A DNA stretch of 32,632 nucleotides from positions 1 to 32,632 of the forward strand of contig CAJUIK010000014.1 in assembly GCA_910585875.1 (NCBI GenBank), in the 5' to 3' direction. A program made the translations under genes and the position numbers. Shown piece after piece: positions 15,036-23,003 of this stretch. Numbering within the stretch: the first letter of the stretch is position 1; each line of letters begins with the position of its first letter. This DNA comes from an uncultured Eubacteriales bacterium. GTDB taxonomy: Bacteria; Bacillota; Clostridia; Oscillospirales; Butyricicoccaceae. The notes beneath the pieces were generated by a model. That model worked only from the letters and a program-made list of their open reading frames with translations, was not told where the DNA came from and did not search any database.

Positions 15036-15539
15036 ATGGGATTCAAAAAAATCGAGACTTGGGAAATGCCGGGCAATCCGTTTGAGATGATCGAACATCA
15101 GGCGGCGCTGCTTTCCGCCGGGCCGAAAGAGGCGTTCAACACGATGACCATCGGCTGGGGGCTGATGGGGGATCTTTGGAATGTGCCCGCCTGCACGGTT
15201 TATGTGCGCCATAGCCGGTACACCATGGAGTTTATGGAAAAGAACGACCTGTTTACCGTCAGCTTTTTCGGCACGCCCCGGCCGAAGGCGCTGGCTGTGC
15301 TGGGCGTCAAATCCGGCCGAGAGATGGACAAAATCCACGGCAGCGGCCTTACTCCCATGGAGCTGGAGGGCCAGGCGGCCTTTGAAGAGGCCCATACCGT
15401 GCTGGTTTGCAAGAAAATCTATGTGGACGACCTGAACTCGGAAAAAGTGCCCGCCGAGTGGAAGGAGAAATTCTACCGTGACGGCGATTACCACCGGATC
15501 TACACAGGCCAGGTACTTGGAGTCTATGTAAAAGAATAA
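15036..15539 (+). CDS. Flavin reductase-like (flavoredoxin-type) protein
   Basis: The 167 residues follow the flavin-reductase-like split-barrel family: FNTMTIGWGLMGDLWNVPAC in the FMN-binding strand region, VYVRHSRYTMEFMEKNDLFTVSFF, and a C-terminal GQVLGVYVKE. Members bind FMN and pass electrons to partner proteins or act on small molecules; the specific substrate is unknown. AGGAGGG lies 7 bases before the chosen ATG; the longer frame overlaps the promoter. It stands alone behind its own promoter, upstream of ygiQ by ~170 bases. Confidence 0.85.
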   Translation: MGFKKIETWEMPGNPFEMIEHQAALLSAGPKEAFNTMTIGWGLMGDLWNVPACTVYVRHSRYTMEFMEKNDLFTVSFFGTPRPKALAVLGVKSGREMDKIHGSGLTPMELEGQAAFEEAHTVLVCKKIYVDDLNSEKVPAEWKEKFYRDGDYHRIYTGQVLGVYVKE

Positions 15540-15712
15540 GCCGGCCAGCGCCGACAGGCATACGGCGGGACAGGTTACAGGGCCAGCCCTGGGAGACGGC
15601 GCCAATGGCCTTTGCGCAAAGGGCCGAGGCAGCCGATCACACAGGAAATCGGCGCCCCCGAGCCGACACGGGCGCGGCCGTCGGGCCGCCCTGACAGAGA
15701 GGAGCCAAAGCA

Positions 15713-17632
15713 ATGGCGGAAGTTTATGAGTTTTTGCCTATCAGCAGGGAGGATATGCTGGATCGGGGCTGGTATTATTATGATTTCCTGCTGATCACTG
15801 GGGACGCCTATGTGGACCATCCTTCTTTTGGCACGGCGGTGATCTCCCGGGTGCTGGAGAGCCAGGGGTTTCGGGTGGCAATCGCCTCCCAGCCGGATTA
15901 CCGGGCTCCGGAAAGCCTGAGGGCTTTTGGCCGGCCCCGGTACGCCGCCCTGGTCAACGCGGGCAATATCGATTCTATGGTGGCCCATTACACCGTGGCC
16001 AAACGGCGGCGGGAAAAAGACGCTTATACCCCCGGAGGCCTGGCGGGCAAGCGGCCTGACAGAGCGGTGATCGTCTATTCCAATCTGGTGAAGCGGGCCT
16101 GGCCCGACCTGCCCATTGTGATTGGCGGCATCGAGGCTTCCCTGCGCCGGTTCGCCCACTATGATTATTGGGACGACGCCGTCCGCCGGCCTATTTTGGC
16201 GGACAGCGCCGCCGACTTGCTGATCTACGGCATGGGCGAGCATCAGATTGTAGAAATCGCCCGCCGGCTACGGGCGGGGGAACCGATCCGGCAGATTCGG
16301 GACGTGCGGGGGACCTGCTATTTTGCCAAGGATCCGGCGGAATGCCCCTTTGAGGCGGTAGAAGAGCCTTCTTTTGAGCAGGTGAAGGAAGACCCGCAGG
16401 CCTATGCTCGGGCGGCGATGATCGAGCGCGACGAGCAGGATTTTGTCCGGGGGCGGGCCGTTATCCAGCCCTGCCAAGGCCGGTATCTGGTGCAGACTCC
16501 GCCCGCCGCTCCGCTGGATTCCCAAGAATTGGACCAGGGGGCGGATCTGCCTTATACCCGGACCTATCACCCCAGCTATGAGCCCTTGGGCGGGGTGGAG
16601 GCCATCCGGGAGGTGGAGTTTTCCATCATCCACAACCGGGGTTGTTTTGGCGCCTGCAATTTCTGCGCCTTGACCATGCACCAGGGCCGTTTTGTTACCA
16701 GCCGCAGCCATGAATCTGTGCTCAAAGAAGCCCGAAAAATGATCCAGTCCCCTCAGTTTAAGGGGTATATTCACGATGTGGGCGGTCCCACCGCCAATTT
16801 TCGGGGCCCAGCCTGCCCTAAGCAGGCCAAAGCGGGGGCCTGCGTTCACCGGCAATGCCTGTTTCCAGAGCCCTGCCCGGCGCTGAAAGGGAATCACAGC
16901 GATTATTTGGCCCTGCTGCGCAAGCTGCGGGCCCTGCCCGGCGTCAAAAAGGTGTTCATCCGCTCGGGCATCCGCTATGATTACATGGCCTGCGATCCTT
17001 CCGGCGAATTTTTTGCCGATCTGGTGCGGTATCACATCAGCGGACAGCTGAAAGTGGCGCCGGAGCATATCAGCCCCAATGTGCTCTATTACATGGGTAA
17101 GCCGCCCAAGGAAATTTACGAGAAATTCTGTGAAAAATACCAGCGGCTCAACCAGAAATACGGATTGAACCAATATCTGGTGCCGTATCTGATGTCTTCC
17201 CACCCGGGCAGCCGGCTGGAGGACGCCGTGTATCTGGCAGAATACCTGAACGCTACCGGCTTCCGCCCCGAGCAGGTTCAGGACTTTTATCCCACCCCAG
17301 GCACGCTGTCCACCGCCATGTATTATACCGGCCTGGACCCCCGGACTATGGAGCCGGTTTATGTGGCCAGGGATCCCCATGAGAAGGCAATGCAGCGGGC
17401 GCTGCTGCAATGGAAGAATCCTAAAAACCGCCAGTTGGTGCTGGAGGCGCTGCGCAAAGCGGGCCGGGAGGATTTGATTGGCCGCGGCAAGCGCTGTCTG
17501 GTTTGGGACGACGCCCCCAGAGCCCGACGGGACAAGCAGCCCGCCGGAGGGCGAACCCAGGCCAAAGGCCCCCGCCGCAAAAGCGCCGGACAAGGGAACA
17601 ACCCGAAGAAAAGAACAAAAAAGGGAATATAA
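15713..17632 (+). CDS. ygiQ: YgiQ family radical SAM protein
   Basis: This 639-residue protein matches the YgiQ (UPF0313) family over its length. The N-terminal domain contains VTGDAYVDHPSFG-like text (ITGDAYVDHPSFGTAVISRV) and IGGIEASLRRFAHYDYW. A radical SAM core carries the Cys triad C311-x-x-x-C315-x-x-C318 in RGCFGACNFC, followed by VAPEHISP and YLMSSHPGS. The ~40-residue C-terminal tail is basic and disordered. The [4Fe-4S] cluster and SAM generate a 5'-deoxyadenosyl radical; the substrate of YgiQ proteins is not established. GAGGAG lies 8 bases before the ATG. Confidence 0.93.
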   Translation: MAEVYEFLPISREDMLDRGWYYYDFLLITGDAYVDHPSFGTAVISRVLESQGFRVAIASQPDYRAPESLRAFGRPRYAALVNAGNIDSMVAHYTVAKRRREKDAYTPGGLAGKRPDRAVIVYSNLVKRAWPDLPIVIGGIEASLRRFAHYDYWDDAVRRPILADSAADLLIYGMGEHQIVEIARRLRAGEPIRQIRDVRGTCYFAKDPAECPFEAVEEPSFEQVKEDPQAYARAAMIERDEQDFVRGRAVIQPCQGRYLVQTPPAAPLDSQELDQGADLPYTRTYHPSYEPLGGVEAIREVEFSIIHNRGCFGACNFCALTMHQGRFVTSRSHESVLKEARKMIQSPQFKGYIHDVGGPTANFRGPACPKQAKAGACVHRQCLFPEPCPALKGNHSDYLALLRKLRALPGVKKVFIRSGIRYDYMACDPSGEFFADLVRYHISGQLKVAPEHISPNVLYYMGKPPKEIYEKFCEKYQRLNQKYGLNQYLVPYLMSSHPGSRLEDAVYLAEYLNATGFRPEQVQDFYPTPGTLSTAMYYTGLDPRTMEPVYVARDPHEKAMQRALLQWKNPKNRQLVLEALRKAGREDLIGRGKRCLVWDDAPRARRDKQPAGGRTQAKGPRRKSAGQGNNPKKRTKKGI

Positions 17633-17644
17633 AAAAGGCGGTTT

Positions 17645-17905
17645 ATACGGGATACAATGAGATTCACCTGGATCTGCACGGTATGACGGAGCAGGAATTT
17701 GAGTTTTTTGGAGGGCCGGGGAGAGGAAATACGATCCGGGAGAGACGATTATGGCCTGCTGTTTGAGGCGGGGGAAGCCGGTTCCTTCGGCTGCTATGAC
17801 GGGGCGGACGGATGGGGCCGCAGCGACGCCGCGGCGCTTGGAGCAACAGAGCGGCCGAGGGCGAAACCTATTCCTTCGCCCTGGAAGGCGGAATATTGGA
17901 TTGGC
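17645..17905 (+). pseudogene. Possible decayed reading frame after ygiQ
   Basis: Protein-like segments appear in succession but in different frames: YNEIHLDLHGMTEQEFEFF (about 17655-17711), KYDPGETIMA (about 17727-17756), DYGLLFEAGEAGSFGCYDG (about 17745-17800) and AAEGETYSFALEGGILDWQ (about 17851-17907). No single start and ribosome-binding site joins them, and stops interrupt each frame. This looks like a gene that lost its frame through several small indels. The parent family is not recognised; chance resemblance cannot be excluded. Confidence 0.4.
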
Positions 17906-17952
17906 AAGCGGAATCTACAGGCGTCTGAGGCGAATTATTTGGAGTATAAATA

Positions 17953-17979
17953 AAAAGCTGGCGAAAGCCAGCTTTTTTT
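17953..17979 (+). terminator. Intrinsic terminator (also usable in reverse)
   Basis: AAAAGCTGGC-GAAA-GCCAGCTTTT (17953-17976) is followed by a T run to 17979. The minus strand also ends in TTTTT. It closes the ygiQ region before the sigma-factor operon. Confidence 0.9.
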
Positions 17980-18011
17980 CATGTGCCAACGCCATGTTAC
18001 AGTCTATCGAT

Positions 18012-18040
18012 TTGTTGATTTTCTGCAAAGAAAGTATAGC
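18012..18040 (+). promoter_or_regulatory. Possible sigma-A promoter of the ECF sigma operon
   Basis: TTGTTG (18012-18017), a 17-base spacer and TATAGC (18035-18040). The match to consensus is modest. Confidence 0.35.
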
Positions 18041-18078
18041 GTGAGAACTGGGGGGCGACAATCTTTTTTCTTACAAGC

Positions 18079-18106
18079 GCAACCTTTTCGGCAAAACCTC
18101 CGTATA
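18079..18106 (+). promoter_or_regulatory. ECF (sigma-W-like) promoter, probably autoregulatory
   Basis: GCAACC followed by TTTT (18079-18088), then CGTATA at 18101-18106 with 16 bases between the two boxes. This matches the AAC-motif -35 and CGTA-type -10 of Firmicute ECF sigma factors. It sits about 50 bases before the sigma gene and would place the transcript start near 18113, which supports ATG 18157 over ATG 18112 as the start codon. Confidence 0.6.
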
Positions 18107-18156
18107 AAAAGATGAAAGGCTTCAAGAGACTGCGGTCGGCGGAAGGGAAGGGAACG

Positions 18157-18750
18157 ATGGAATATGAAAATATGTCGCGCCATATGGCGATAGACCAGGG
18201 GAAAGAGCAAAAGCTGGTTCGTCGGCTGGCTCAAGGGCGGCGGGAGGCGCTGGAACAGGTTGTTCGGCAATATACCGCCTATGTATCCGCCGTGTCTTGG
18301 CGGACGGCGGGAGGGAGCCTCAGCCGGGAGGACGGGGAAGAAATCGCCGCCGACGTCTTTCTGTCTCTGTGGAATAGCAGGGAAAGCCTGGATCCGGCTC
18401 AGGGTTTGCGCCCTTGGCTGGCCGCCGCCGCTCGGAACCGGACTGTGGATTATCTCCGGCGCCAAAAGGGCCCGCCGCCCGCCCTGCTGGAAGATAACCT
18501 CCCTCAAAGGGAAACGGCGGAGCCGGAGCAGCAAGTCTGCCAAAAGGAGCGGTCCCGCCTCCTTTGGGAGGCGGTGGAAAGACTGGGAGAGCCGGATGCT
18601 TCCCTGGTTTTCCGATATTACTACCAGCAGGAAAAGCTGAAGGACGTTGCGGAGGAATTAGGGCTGAATCTTTCCACAGCCAAGAGCCGTCTGCGCCGGG
18701 GCAAGCTGCGGCTAAAGGAAATTTTGCTCCAAGGGGGAGAATGGGAATGA
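18157..18750 (+). CDS. ECF-type RNA polymerase sigma factor
   Basis: The 197-residue product has sigma region 2 (about 20-95: LVRRLAQGRREALEQVVRQYTAYV, EEIAADVFLSLW, LRPWLAAAARNRTVDYLRRQ) and region 4 (about 135-190: SLVFRYYYQQEKLKDVAEELG with the helix-turn-helix NLSTAKSRLRRGKLRLKE). There is no region 1 or 3, so it is an extracytoplasmic-function sigma. It overlaps the next gene by ATGA, indicating translational coupling with its presumed anti-sigma partner. A candidate ECF promoter upstream suggests it transcribes its own operon. Confidence 0.9.
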   Translation: MEYENMSRHMAIDQGKEQKLVRRLAQGRREALEQVVRQYTAYVSAVSWRTAGGSLSREDGEEIAADVFLSLWNSRESLDPAQGLRPWLAAAARNRTVDYLRRQKGPPPALLEDNLPQRETAEPEQQVCQKERSRLLWEAVERLGEPDASLVFRYYYQQEKLKDVAEELGLNLSTAKSRLRRGKLRLKEILLQGGEWE

Positions 18751-20126
18751 GCAGGATGGACAGATTGTGGAAAGCAGTGGGCTGGAAGGGAGCGGCGCCT
18801 ATGCCTCGGCCGGCGGAAGTGCAAAAGCGGATTGACCGGGCCTTGGGACAGGGCCCTCAGCCGGCGGAAAGGAGAAGACAGATGAAGATGAGAAGAAAAG
18901 CGGCGGCGTTGGCCTTGTCGGTTTTGGCGCTGACTGGAGCGGCCTGGGCCGCCAACCGGTTCAATATTCTGGACGCCATGTTTGAAGGGGACGCCTCTAT
19001 CGTCCAGCCTCTGGCGGACGATCAGCCCCGGCAAGTCAGCGACGGAAATTTTACCCTGACGGTGGCCAGTTCGGTTTCCGACGACCGCACCGCCTATCTG
19101 TTGATTCAGGTGGACGCTTTGACAGAGCAAGCGAAGGAACGGCTGTACAGCGAGGAGTTTATCCATATGGACACCTTCTCCATTCGGGGAATTTGGAAAA
19201 ACAAGGAGGATGAACTGTGGATTCGCGGTTGGAGCATGGGGGAGGAAAAAAGCCAGAACACAGACAGCCGCCGGGTGTGGTCGGCGGAAGTGGATATGGA
19301 TGTGGATGAGGCCCAGGGGGTTCGGGTGCGCCTCTATGACATGGCCGAAGAGCTGGCGGTGGAAACCCCGTTGGTCCCGGCGGAATCGATCGTGGTACAG
19401 ATTGGAGAAAAGGGGCCGGGAGCGCCTACCGTTCACAACAGCCAGGGCGGCCAGATCCAAATTGAACAGATCAGCTTGAGTCCTTTTACCTGTCGGGTGG
19501 AAAGCGCCGGCGATGTGGAACAGCGGGAAATAGATCCCCTGATCTTCTTCCGCATGGCGGACGGCAGCCTGCGCACCCAAAGCCAGATGATGGAATTTAC
19601 CAGCGGCGGCGTGGGCGAAGAAGGGGGCTATGGAGAACATCGGACGTTCAATTACCGGTTCAAAAGCGTTCAGGATTTAAGCCAGATCCAGGCCATAGCG
19701 GTCTTTGGAAAAGAATACCCTCTGGACGGCGGCGAGGCGAAATCCGTCCAGCTTGACAGTAAGCTGGCGCCGTTTCGCATTGATTTTGATGAAACTATGA
19801 CAGAGCGCATTGGAGAAAACGGCGGTTTCGCCTTGCCTATCGCCAAGATGTGTCAAGGGCTGGGGGCGGAATATCATTGGGACCAGGCCGGTCAGACCGC
19901 AACCTGCCGATATCGGGATACGGAAATCGTCTTTACTGTGGGCAGCGATACCGCTCTGGTCAACGGCCGGCAGGAAGAACTGAACGCCCCGCCGGAGCTG
20001 CGCCAAGGCCAGCTGATGATTTCTTCAAACAAGATTGACGACTGGTGGGGGATTGAGAGCTTTGCCGCTTGGGACGACGGCTTTGACACAGAGAAAGACC
20101 GGGATTGCTGGATTGTCATCCCATAA
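18747..20126 (+). CDS. DUF4179 anti-sigma-like membrane protein with copper-amine-oxidase-N-like C-terminal domain
   Basis: This 459-residue single-pass protein has a short cytoplasmic part (1-50, with basic RRRQMKMRRK), a membrane helix at about 52-69, then a DUF4179 extracellular domain beginning NRFNILDAMFEGDASIVQPL and DGNFTLTVASSVSDDRTAYL. The last ~100 residues (from about FALPIAKMCQGLGAEYHW) resemble the stalk domain seen in copper amine oxidase N-terminal-like surface proteins (LGAEYHWDQAGQTATCRY). Genes of this type next to ECF sigma genes are taken to be sensors/anti-sigma factors. The start codon overlaps the sigma stop (ATGA). Signal sensed is unknown. Confidence 0.8.
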   Translation: MSRMDRLWKAVGWKGAAPMPRPAEVQKRIDRALGQGPQPAERRRQMKMRRKAAALALSVLALTGAAWAANRFNILDAMFEGDASIVQPLADDQPRQVSDGNFTLTVASSVSDDRTAYLLIQVDALTEQAKERLYSEEFIHMDTFSIRGIWKNKEDELWIRGWSMGEEKSQNTDSRRVWSAEVDMDVDEAQGVRVRLYDMAEELAVETPLVPAESIVVQIGEKGPGAPTVHNSQGGQIQIEQISLSPFTCRVESAGDVEQREIDPLIFFRMADGSLRTQSQMMEFTSGGVGEEGGYGEHRTFNYRFKSVQDLSQIQAIAVFGKEYPLDGGEAKSVQLDSKLAPFRIDFDETMTERIGENGGFALPIAKMCQGLGAEYHWDQAGQTATCRYRDTEIVFTVGSDTALVNGRQEELNAPPELRQGQLMISSNKIDDWWGIESFAAWDDGFDTEKDRDCWIVIP

Positions 20127-20169
20127 AACAAGACAGGCGCATGGAAAAAAACCATGCGCCTGTCTTGTT
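20127..20169. terminator. Long hairpin between convergent genes, likely bidirectional terminator
   Basis: A perfect 18-bp stem AACAAGACAGGCGCATGG with a 7-A loop pairs with its complement (20127-20144 with 20152-20169). The flanking T runs are short, but the hairpin starts right after the DUF4179 stop and lies 40 bases past the end of the convergent gene. Confidence 0.65.
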
Positions 20170-20206
20170 CAATCGGCGGGCGATATTTTTTGCAAACAGC
20201 TAAGGG

Positions 20207-20785
20207 TTAGGCCCGAAACTCTATCGACGGACCGTCGGCAGGGGCAGGCTGAGGGGGCTGGGCGGCTTTCATTTCCGCCTGGGCATCCCGAAAGGCTTTG
20301 GAATAGACGACGGCGGCGGCGCTGAGAAATTTTTGCTCCGCCTTGGTCTGGATTTCCGTCCAGCCGCTGCCCAAGCTGTTGTAGCTGGCGATGATCTCGC
20401 CGTTGGGGGCGTAGAGTTCGGCGGTTTGGCCCTGGGGGCTGCTGTGCAGCTTGCCGGAGCATTGGTTCAGCAGGTTGTCCAGCAGCTCCAGCATGGGCTC
20501 TTTTTGCCGGGCCGCCTCTTGGAGCAGCGACGTCGTCTGCGCTATGGGTCCGGATCGATCTGGGGAGACGAACCGGCGCATCTGGGCGCGCTGAAGCTGG
20601 ATGGCCGGACCGTCCATATAAACGCCTCTCCGGGCGTCTCGTTTGGCTTGCTGTTCCAGCTGGCTTGTAAAGCCGTCGGTCATGGCGCTTTGAGCCTTTT
20701 GTTCGGCCTCTTGCTGGATTTTCGGCGTCTTGCCCCATTTGGCTGCATAAGAGGGGCCGGATCGTTTCAAGTTGCCAATTTGCAT
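20207..20785 (-). CDS. Hypothetical protein, 192 residues
   Basis: I do not recognise a family. The protein is soluble, helical and Gln/Ala-rich. It has a tail end with a strand-like segment AELYAPNGEIIASYNSLGSG, then TEIQTKAEQKFLSAAAVVYS and a Pro-rich tail. There is no signal peptide or membrane helix. GGAGGG about 9 bases upstream supports the start. It lies 28 bases after the cyclophilin gene on the same strand and may be co-transcribed with it. A structural or secretion-associated role is possible, but nothing in the sequence shows it. Confidence 0.75.
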   Translation of the reverse strand: MQIGNLKRSGPSYAAKWGKTPKIQQEAEQKAQSAMTDGFTSQLEQQAKRDARRGVYMDGPAIQLQRAQMRRFVSPDRSGPIAQTTSLLQEAARQKEPMLELLDNLLNQCSGKLHSSPQGQTAELYAPNGEIIASYNSLGSGWTEIQTKAEQKFLSAAAVVYSKAFRDAQAEMKAAQPPQPAPADGPSIEFRA

Positions 20786-20813
20786 AGACGATTTCCCTCC
20801 TTCCAGTCGGGAG

Positions 20814-21287
20814 TTAGGCCTCTTCGATGGTCACGGACTCCATTTTGGGCGCCTGGTAGTCTTTCTGATATTGCTCCACAATGGCGTCCACACAGTTCAT
20901 GCTCTCCTCGTCCACTGTTCCGAAAGCGGCGTACTGGCCGTCCAGGAAAGAGGCGTCGCCCAGGGTGATGAAAAACTGGCTGCCGGCGCTGTCGAAGGCC
21001 CGGGAACGGGCCATGGAAACGACGCCCCGCTGATGGGAGATGGTATTTTGGACGCCGTTGGCGGAAAACTCGCCTTTGATCTGGTAGCCGGGGCCGCCCA
21101 TGCCGTTGCCCAGGGGGTCGCCGCCCTGGATGACGAAACCAGGCTCGATACGGTGGAAAACCAAGCCGTCATAGAAGCCTTTTTCTGCTAGATCCACAAA
21201 ATTCTGAACCGTGATAGGCGCTTGGCCTTCGTCCAGCTCCATGGAGATTTTTTTGCCGTCGGCCATCAAAATAGTCGCTTTTTTCAT
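20814..21287 (-). CDS. Cyclophilin-type peptidyl-prolyl cis-trans isomerase
   Basis: The 157 residues form a compact bacterial cyclophilin: FVDLAEKGFYDGLVFHRIEP, then FVIQGGDPLGNGMGG, a substrate-pocket strand with ISHQRGVVSMAR, and SAGSQFFITLGD. It has the catalytic Arg in FHR and the Gln/Phe pair QFF. These proteins speed proline isomerisation in protein folding. There is no signal peptide, so it is cytoplasmic. Start chosen at MKKATILMADGK with AGAGGT 7 bases upstream; the longer open frame overlaps the divergent SDR gene region. Confidence 0.93.
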   Translation of the reverse strand: MKKATILMADGKKISMELDEGQAPITVQNFVDLAEKGFYDGLVFHRIEPGFVIQGGDPLGNGMGGPGYQIKGEFSANGVQNTISHQRGVVSMARSRAFDSAGSQFFITLGDASFLDGQYAAFGTVDEESMNCVDAIVEQYQKDYQAPKMESVTIEEA

Positions 21288-21405
21288 GTTTGTTACCTCT
21301 TTCTGTTTTCTCAAATGATTGGAGCCAAAGGCCCCGGATCGCCGCGCATGAACAGAGGGGCGGCGGGAAATGCTATCGATAGATAAGCCGAAAAGGAGGG
21401 GCAAA

Positions 21406-22155
21406 ATGGAACTTTTGAAGGATAAAACCGCCGTAATCACCGGCGGTACGCGGGGCATCGGCCTGGCCGTGGCCCGGGTCTTTTTGCAAAATGGGGCGAA
21501 AACGGCGATTTTGGGCTCCCGCAAAGAAACGGCGGAACAGGCCCTGGAGCAGCTGCGCCGGGAAATGCCGGGCTGTCAAGCCCAAGGGTATTGGCCCGAT
21601 CTGACTTGCCGGGAACAGGTGCGGCAGACCATGGAGCAGGTAGCCGAGAGGTGGGGCGGCGTTGATATTTTGGTCAACAACGCCGGCATCAGCCAGCGAA
21701 CCCCGCTCTACGAATACCAGCCCGGGGAATTTGAAAAGATCATGGCGCTGAACGTCAACGCCGTTTTCTTGTGCGCTCAGGCAGCGGCGGAAATCATGCG
21801 CCGCCAGGGGGGCGGCGTGATTCTCAACGCCAGCTCGATGGTGAGCCTTTACGGCCAGCCCGCCGGCGTCGGGTACCCGGCCTCCAAATTCGCCGTCAAC
21901 GGCCTCACCCGGTCGCTGGCCCGGGAGCTGGGGCGGGACAATATCCGGGTCAACGCCGTGGCGCCGGGAGTGATCGCCACCGACATGGTGGCAGCCTTAC
22001 CCCAGGATATGACGGAACGTCTGGCGGCGTCTATCCCATTGAAGAGGATGGGACAGCCGGAGGACATCGCCAACGCCTTCTTGTTCCTGGCCTCGGATTT
22101 GGCCTCCTATATCAGCGGAGCAGTGCTGTCGGTGGACGGCGCCGCTATGGTATAG
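21406..22155 (+). CDS. Short-chain dehydrogenase/reductase, FabG-like
   Basis: The 249 residues form a classical SDR: NAD(P)-binding TGGTRGIG at 12-19, NNAG at 91-94, catalytic Ser144, Tyr157 and Lys161 (YPASK), and the C-terminal SGAVLSVDGAAMV. The closest match by eye is the FabG/3-oxoacyl-reductase type. It stands alone, not in a fab cluster, so a different carbonyl substrate is possible. AAGGAGG lies 6 bases before the chosen ATG. Confidence 0.92.
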   Translation: MELLKDKTAVITGGTRGIGLAVARVFLQNGAKTAILGSRKETAEQALEQLRREMPGCQAQGYWPDLTCREQVRQTMEQVAERWGGVDILVNNAGISQRTPLYEYQPGEFEKIMALNVNAVFLCAQAAAEIMRRQGGGVILNASSMVSLYGQPAGVGYPASKFAVNGLTRSLARELGRDNIRVNAVAPGVIATDMVAALPQDMTERLAASIPLKRMGQPEDIANAFLFLASDLASYISGAVLSVDGAAMV

Positions 22156-22168
22156 CCAAGCGCCCGGC

Positions 22169-22195
22169 AAAAGCCGCCTTCGGGCGGCTTTTTTG
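22169..22195. terminator. Bidirectional intrinsic terminator
   Basis: AAAAGCCGCC-TTCG-GGCGGCTTTTTT (22169-22194), a UUCG tetraloop hairpin with T runs on both strands. It lies between the convergent SDR and CPBP genes. Confidence 0.93.
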
Positions 22196-22200
22196 CGGGC

Positions 22201-22884
22201 CTACAGCAGGCCGAAGAGCAAAAAGCCGATGGTATTGATGGCCAGATTGGCGCAGATATGGACGAACCAGGAGGGATATAGGCTGTTCGTCCGGCTGTCC
22301 AGCCAGTTGAACAGCAGGCCCGCCGCGGCTAAACCAGCCGTCAGCAGCGAAAACAAAGCCAAGCTGAACCAGGAGGCCATAATGGCCACATGGTACAGGG
22401 CAAAAAGCAGGGAACTGAACAGGCAGGCCCATTTCCGGCCCAAACTTTCGCTCAGGGACAAAAAGCCGAAGCCTCGGAAGAAAAATTCCTCCAAAAAGGA
22501 ATTGATCAACGCGATGTACAGGGAAACCAGCCAGAAATTGCGCCCGGTGACGCCCATATTGGTTTCCAGCGCGCCGGTGACGGCGGAAAAATCGAAATAA
22601 GGACCCAACAGGGCATAGGCGCCCAGCAGGAACAGGAAGACGCCGCCGCCCAGGGGAAGCCCCAACCGGAGGCCCTTCCGCCAGCCGGCAAAATAGGTTT
22701 TGACAGGCTGCGTCAGCCCCTGGGAGGCAAACAGCAGCGGCAAGCCCAAAAACAGGGGCAGCTTGCACAGGGATTTCAAGGCGTACCCCGGTTTCCAGAG
22801 CCCTTCCACCAGCGCCATGATCAAACAGGCGGCGGCCATAGCCCCCATCTGTCTCCAGGCCGTTTTGTTGCGATTCATATCCAT
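22201..22884 (-). CDS. CPBP family intramembrane metalloprotease
   Basis: This 227-residue protein has about six membrane helices and the three CPBP/Abi motifs: EE-x-x-x-R (Glu132, Glu133, Arg137 in FLEEFFFRGFG), a helix with His165 (FALYHVAIM), and H-x-x-x-N (His209, Asn213 in VHICAN). These residues form the metalloprotease site of the Rce1/CPBP family, which in bacteria takes part in peptide maturation and self-immunity. No bacteriocin gene is visible nearby. GGGAGGG 8 bases upstream supports the start. Confidence 0.9.
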   Translation of the reverse strand: MDMNRNKTAWRQMGAMAAACLIMALVEGLWKPGYALKSLCKLPLFLGLPLLFASQGLTQPVKTYFAGWRKGLRLGLPLGGGVFLFLLGAYALLGPYFDFSAVTGALETNMGVTGRNFWLVSLYIALINSFLEEFFFRGFGFLSLSESLGRKWACLFSSLLFALYHVAIMASWFSLALFSLLTAGLAAAGLLFNWLDSRTNSLYPSWFVHICANLAINTIGFLLFGLL

Positions 22885-23003
22885 TTCTATTTCCCTCCCG
22901 CCGGGCTCCGTTCTCTGAAGCGAACGAACCCTGGCTTACCCGCCGCCTCGCCCCTTTGCGCGGGAAAACGGTCGGGCGCTTTGGCCGGCGCCGGCTCCCT
23001 GAT

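Noticed and set aside
16268..17593. A 441-codon minus-strand open frame opposite ygiQ
   Set aside because: It lies entirely within a strongly conserved gene, with no start signals and low-complexity His/Gln/Gly-rich text.
18112..18156. Upstream ATG start for the ECF sigma factor
   Set aside because: It would lie at or before the predicted transcription start of the ECF-type promoter and has no Shine-Dalgarno.
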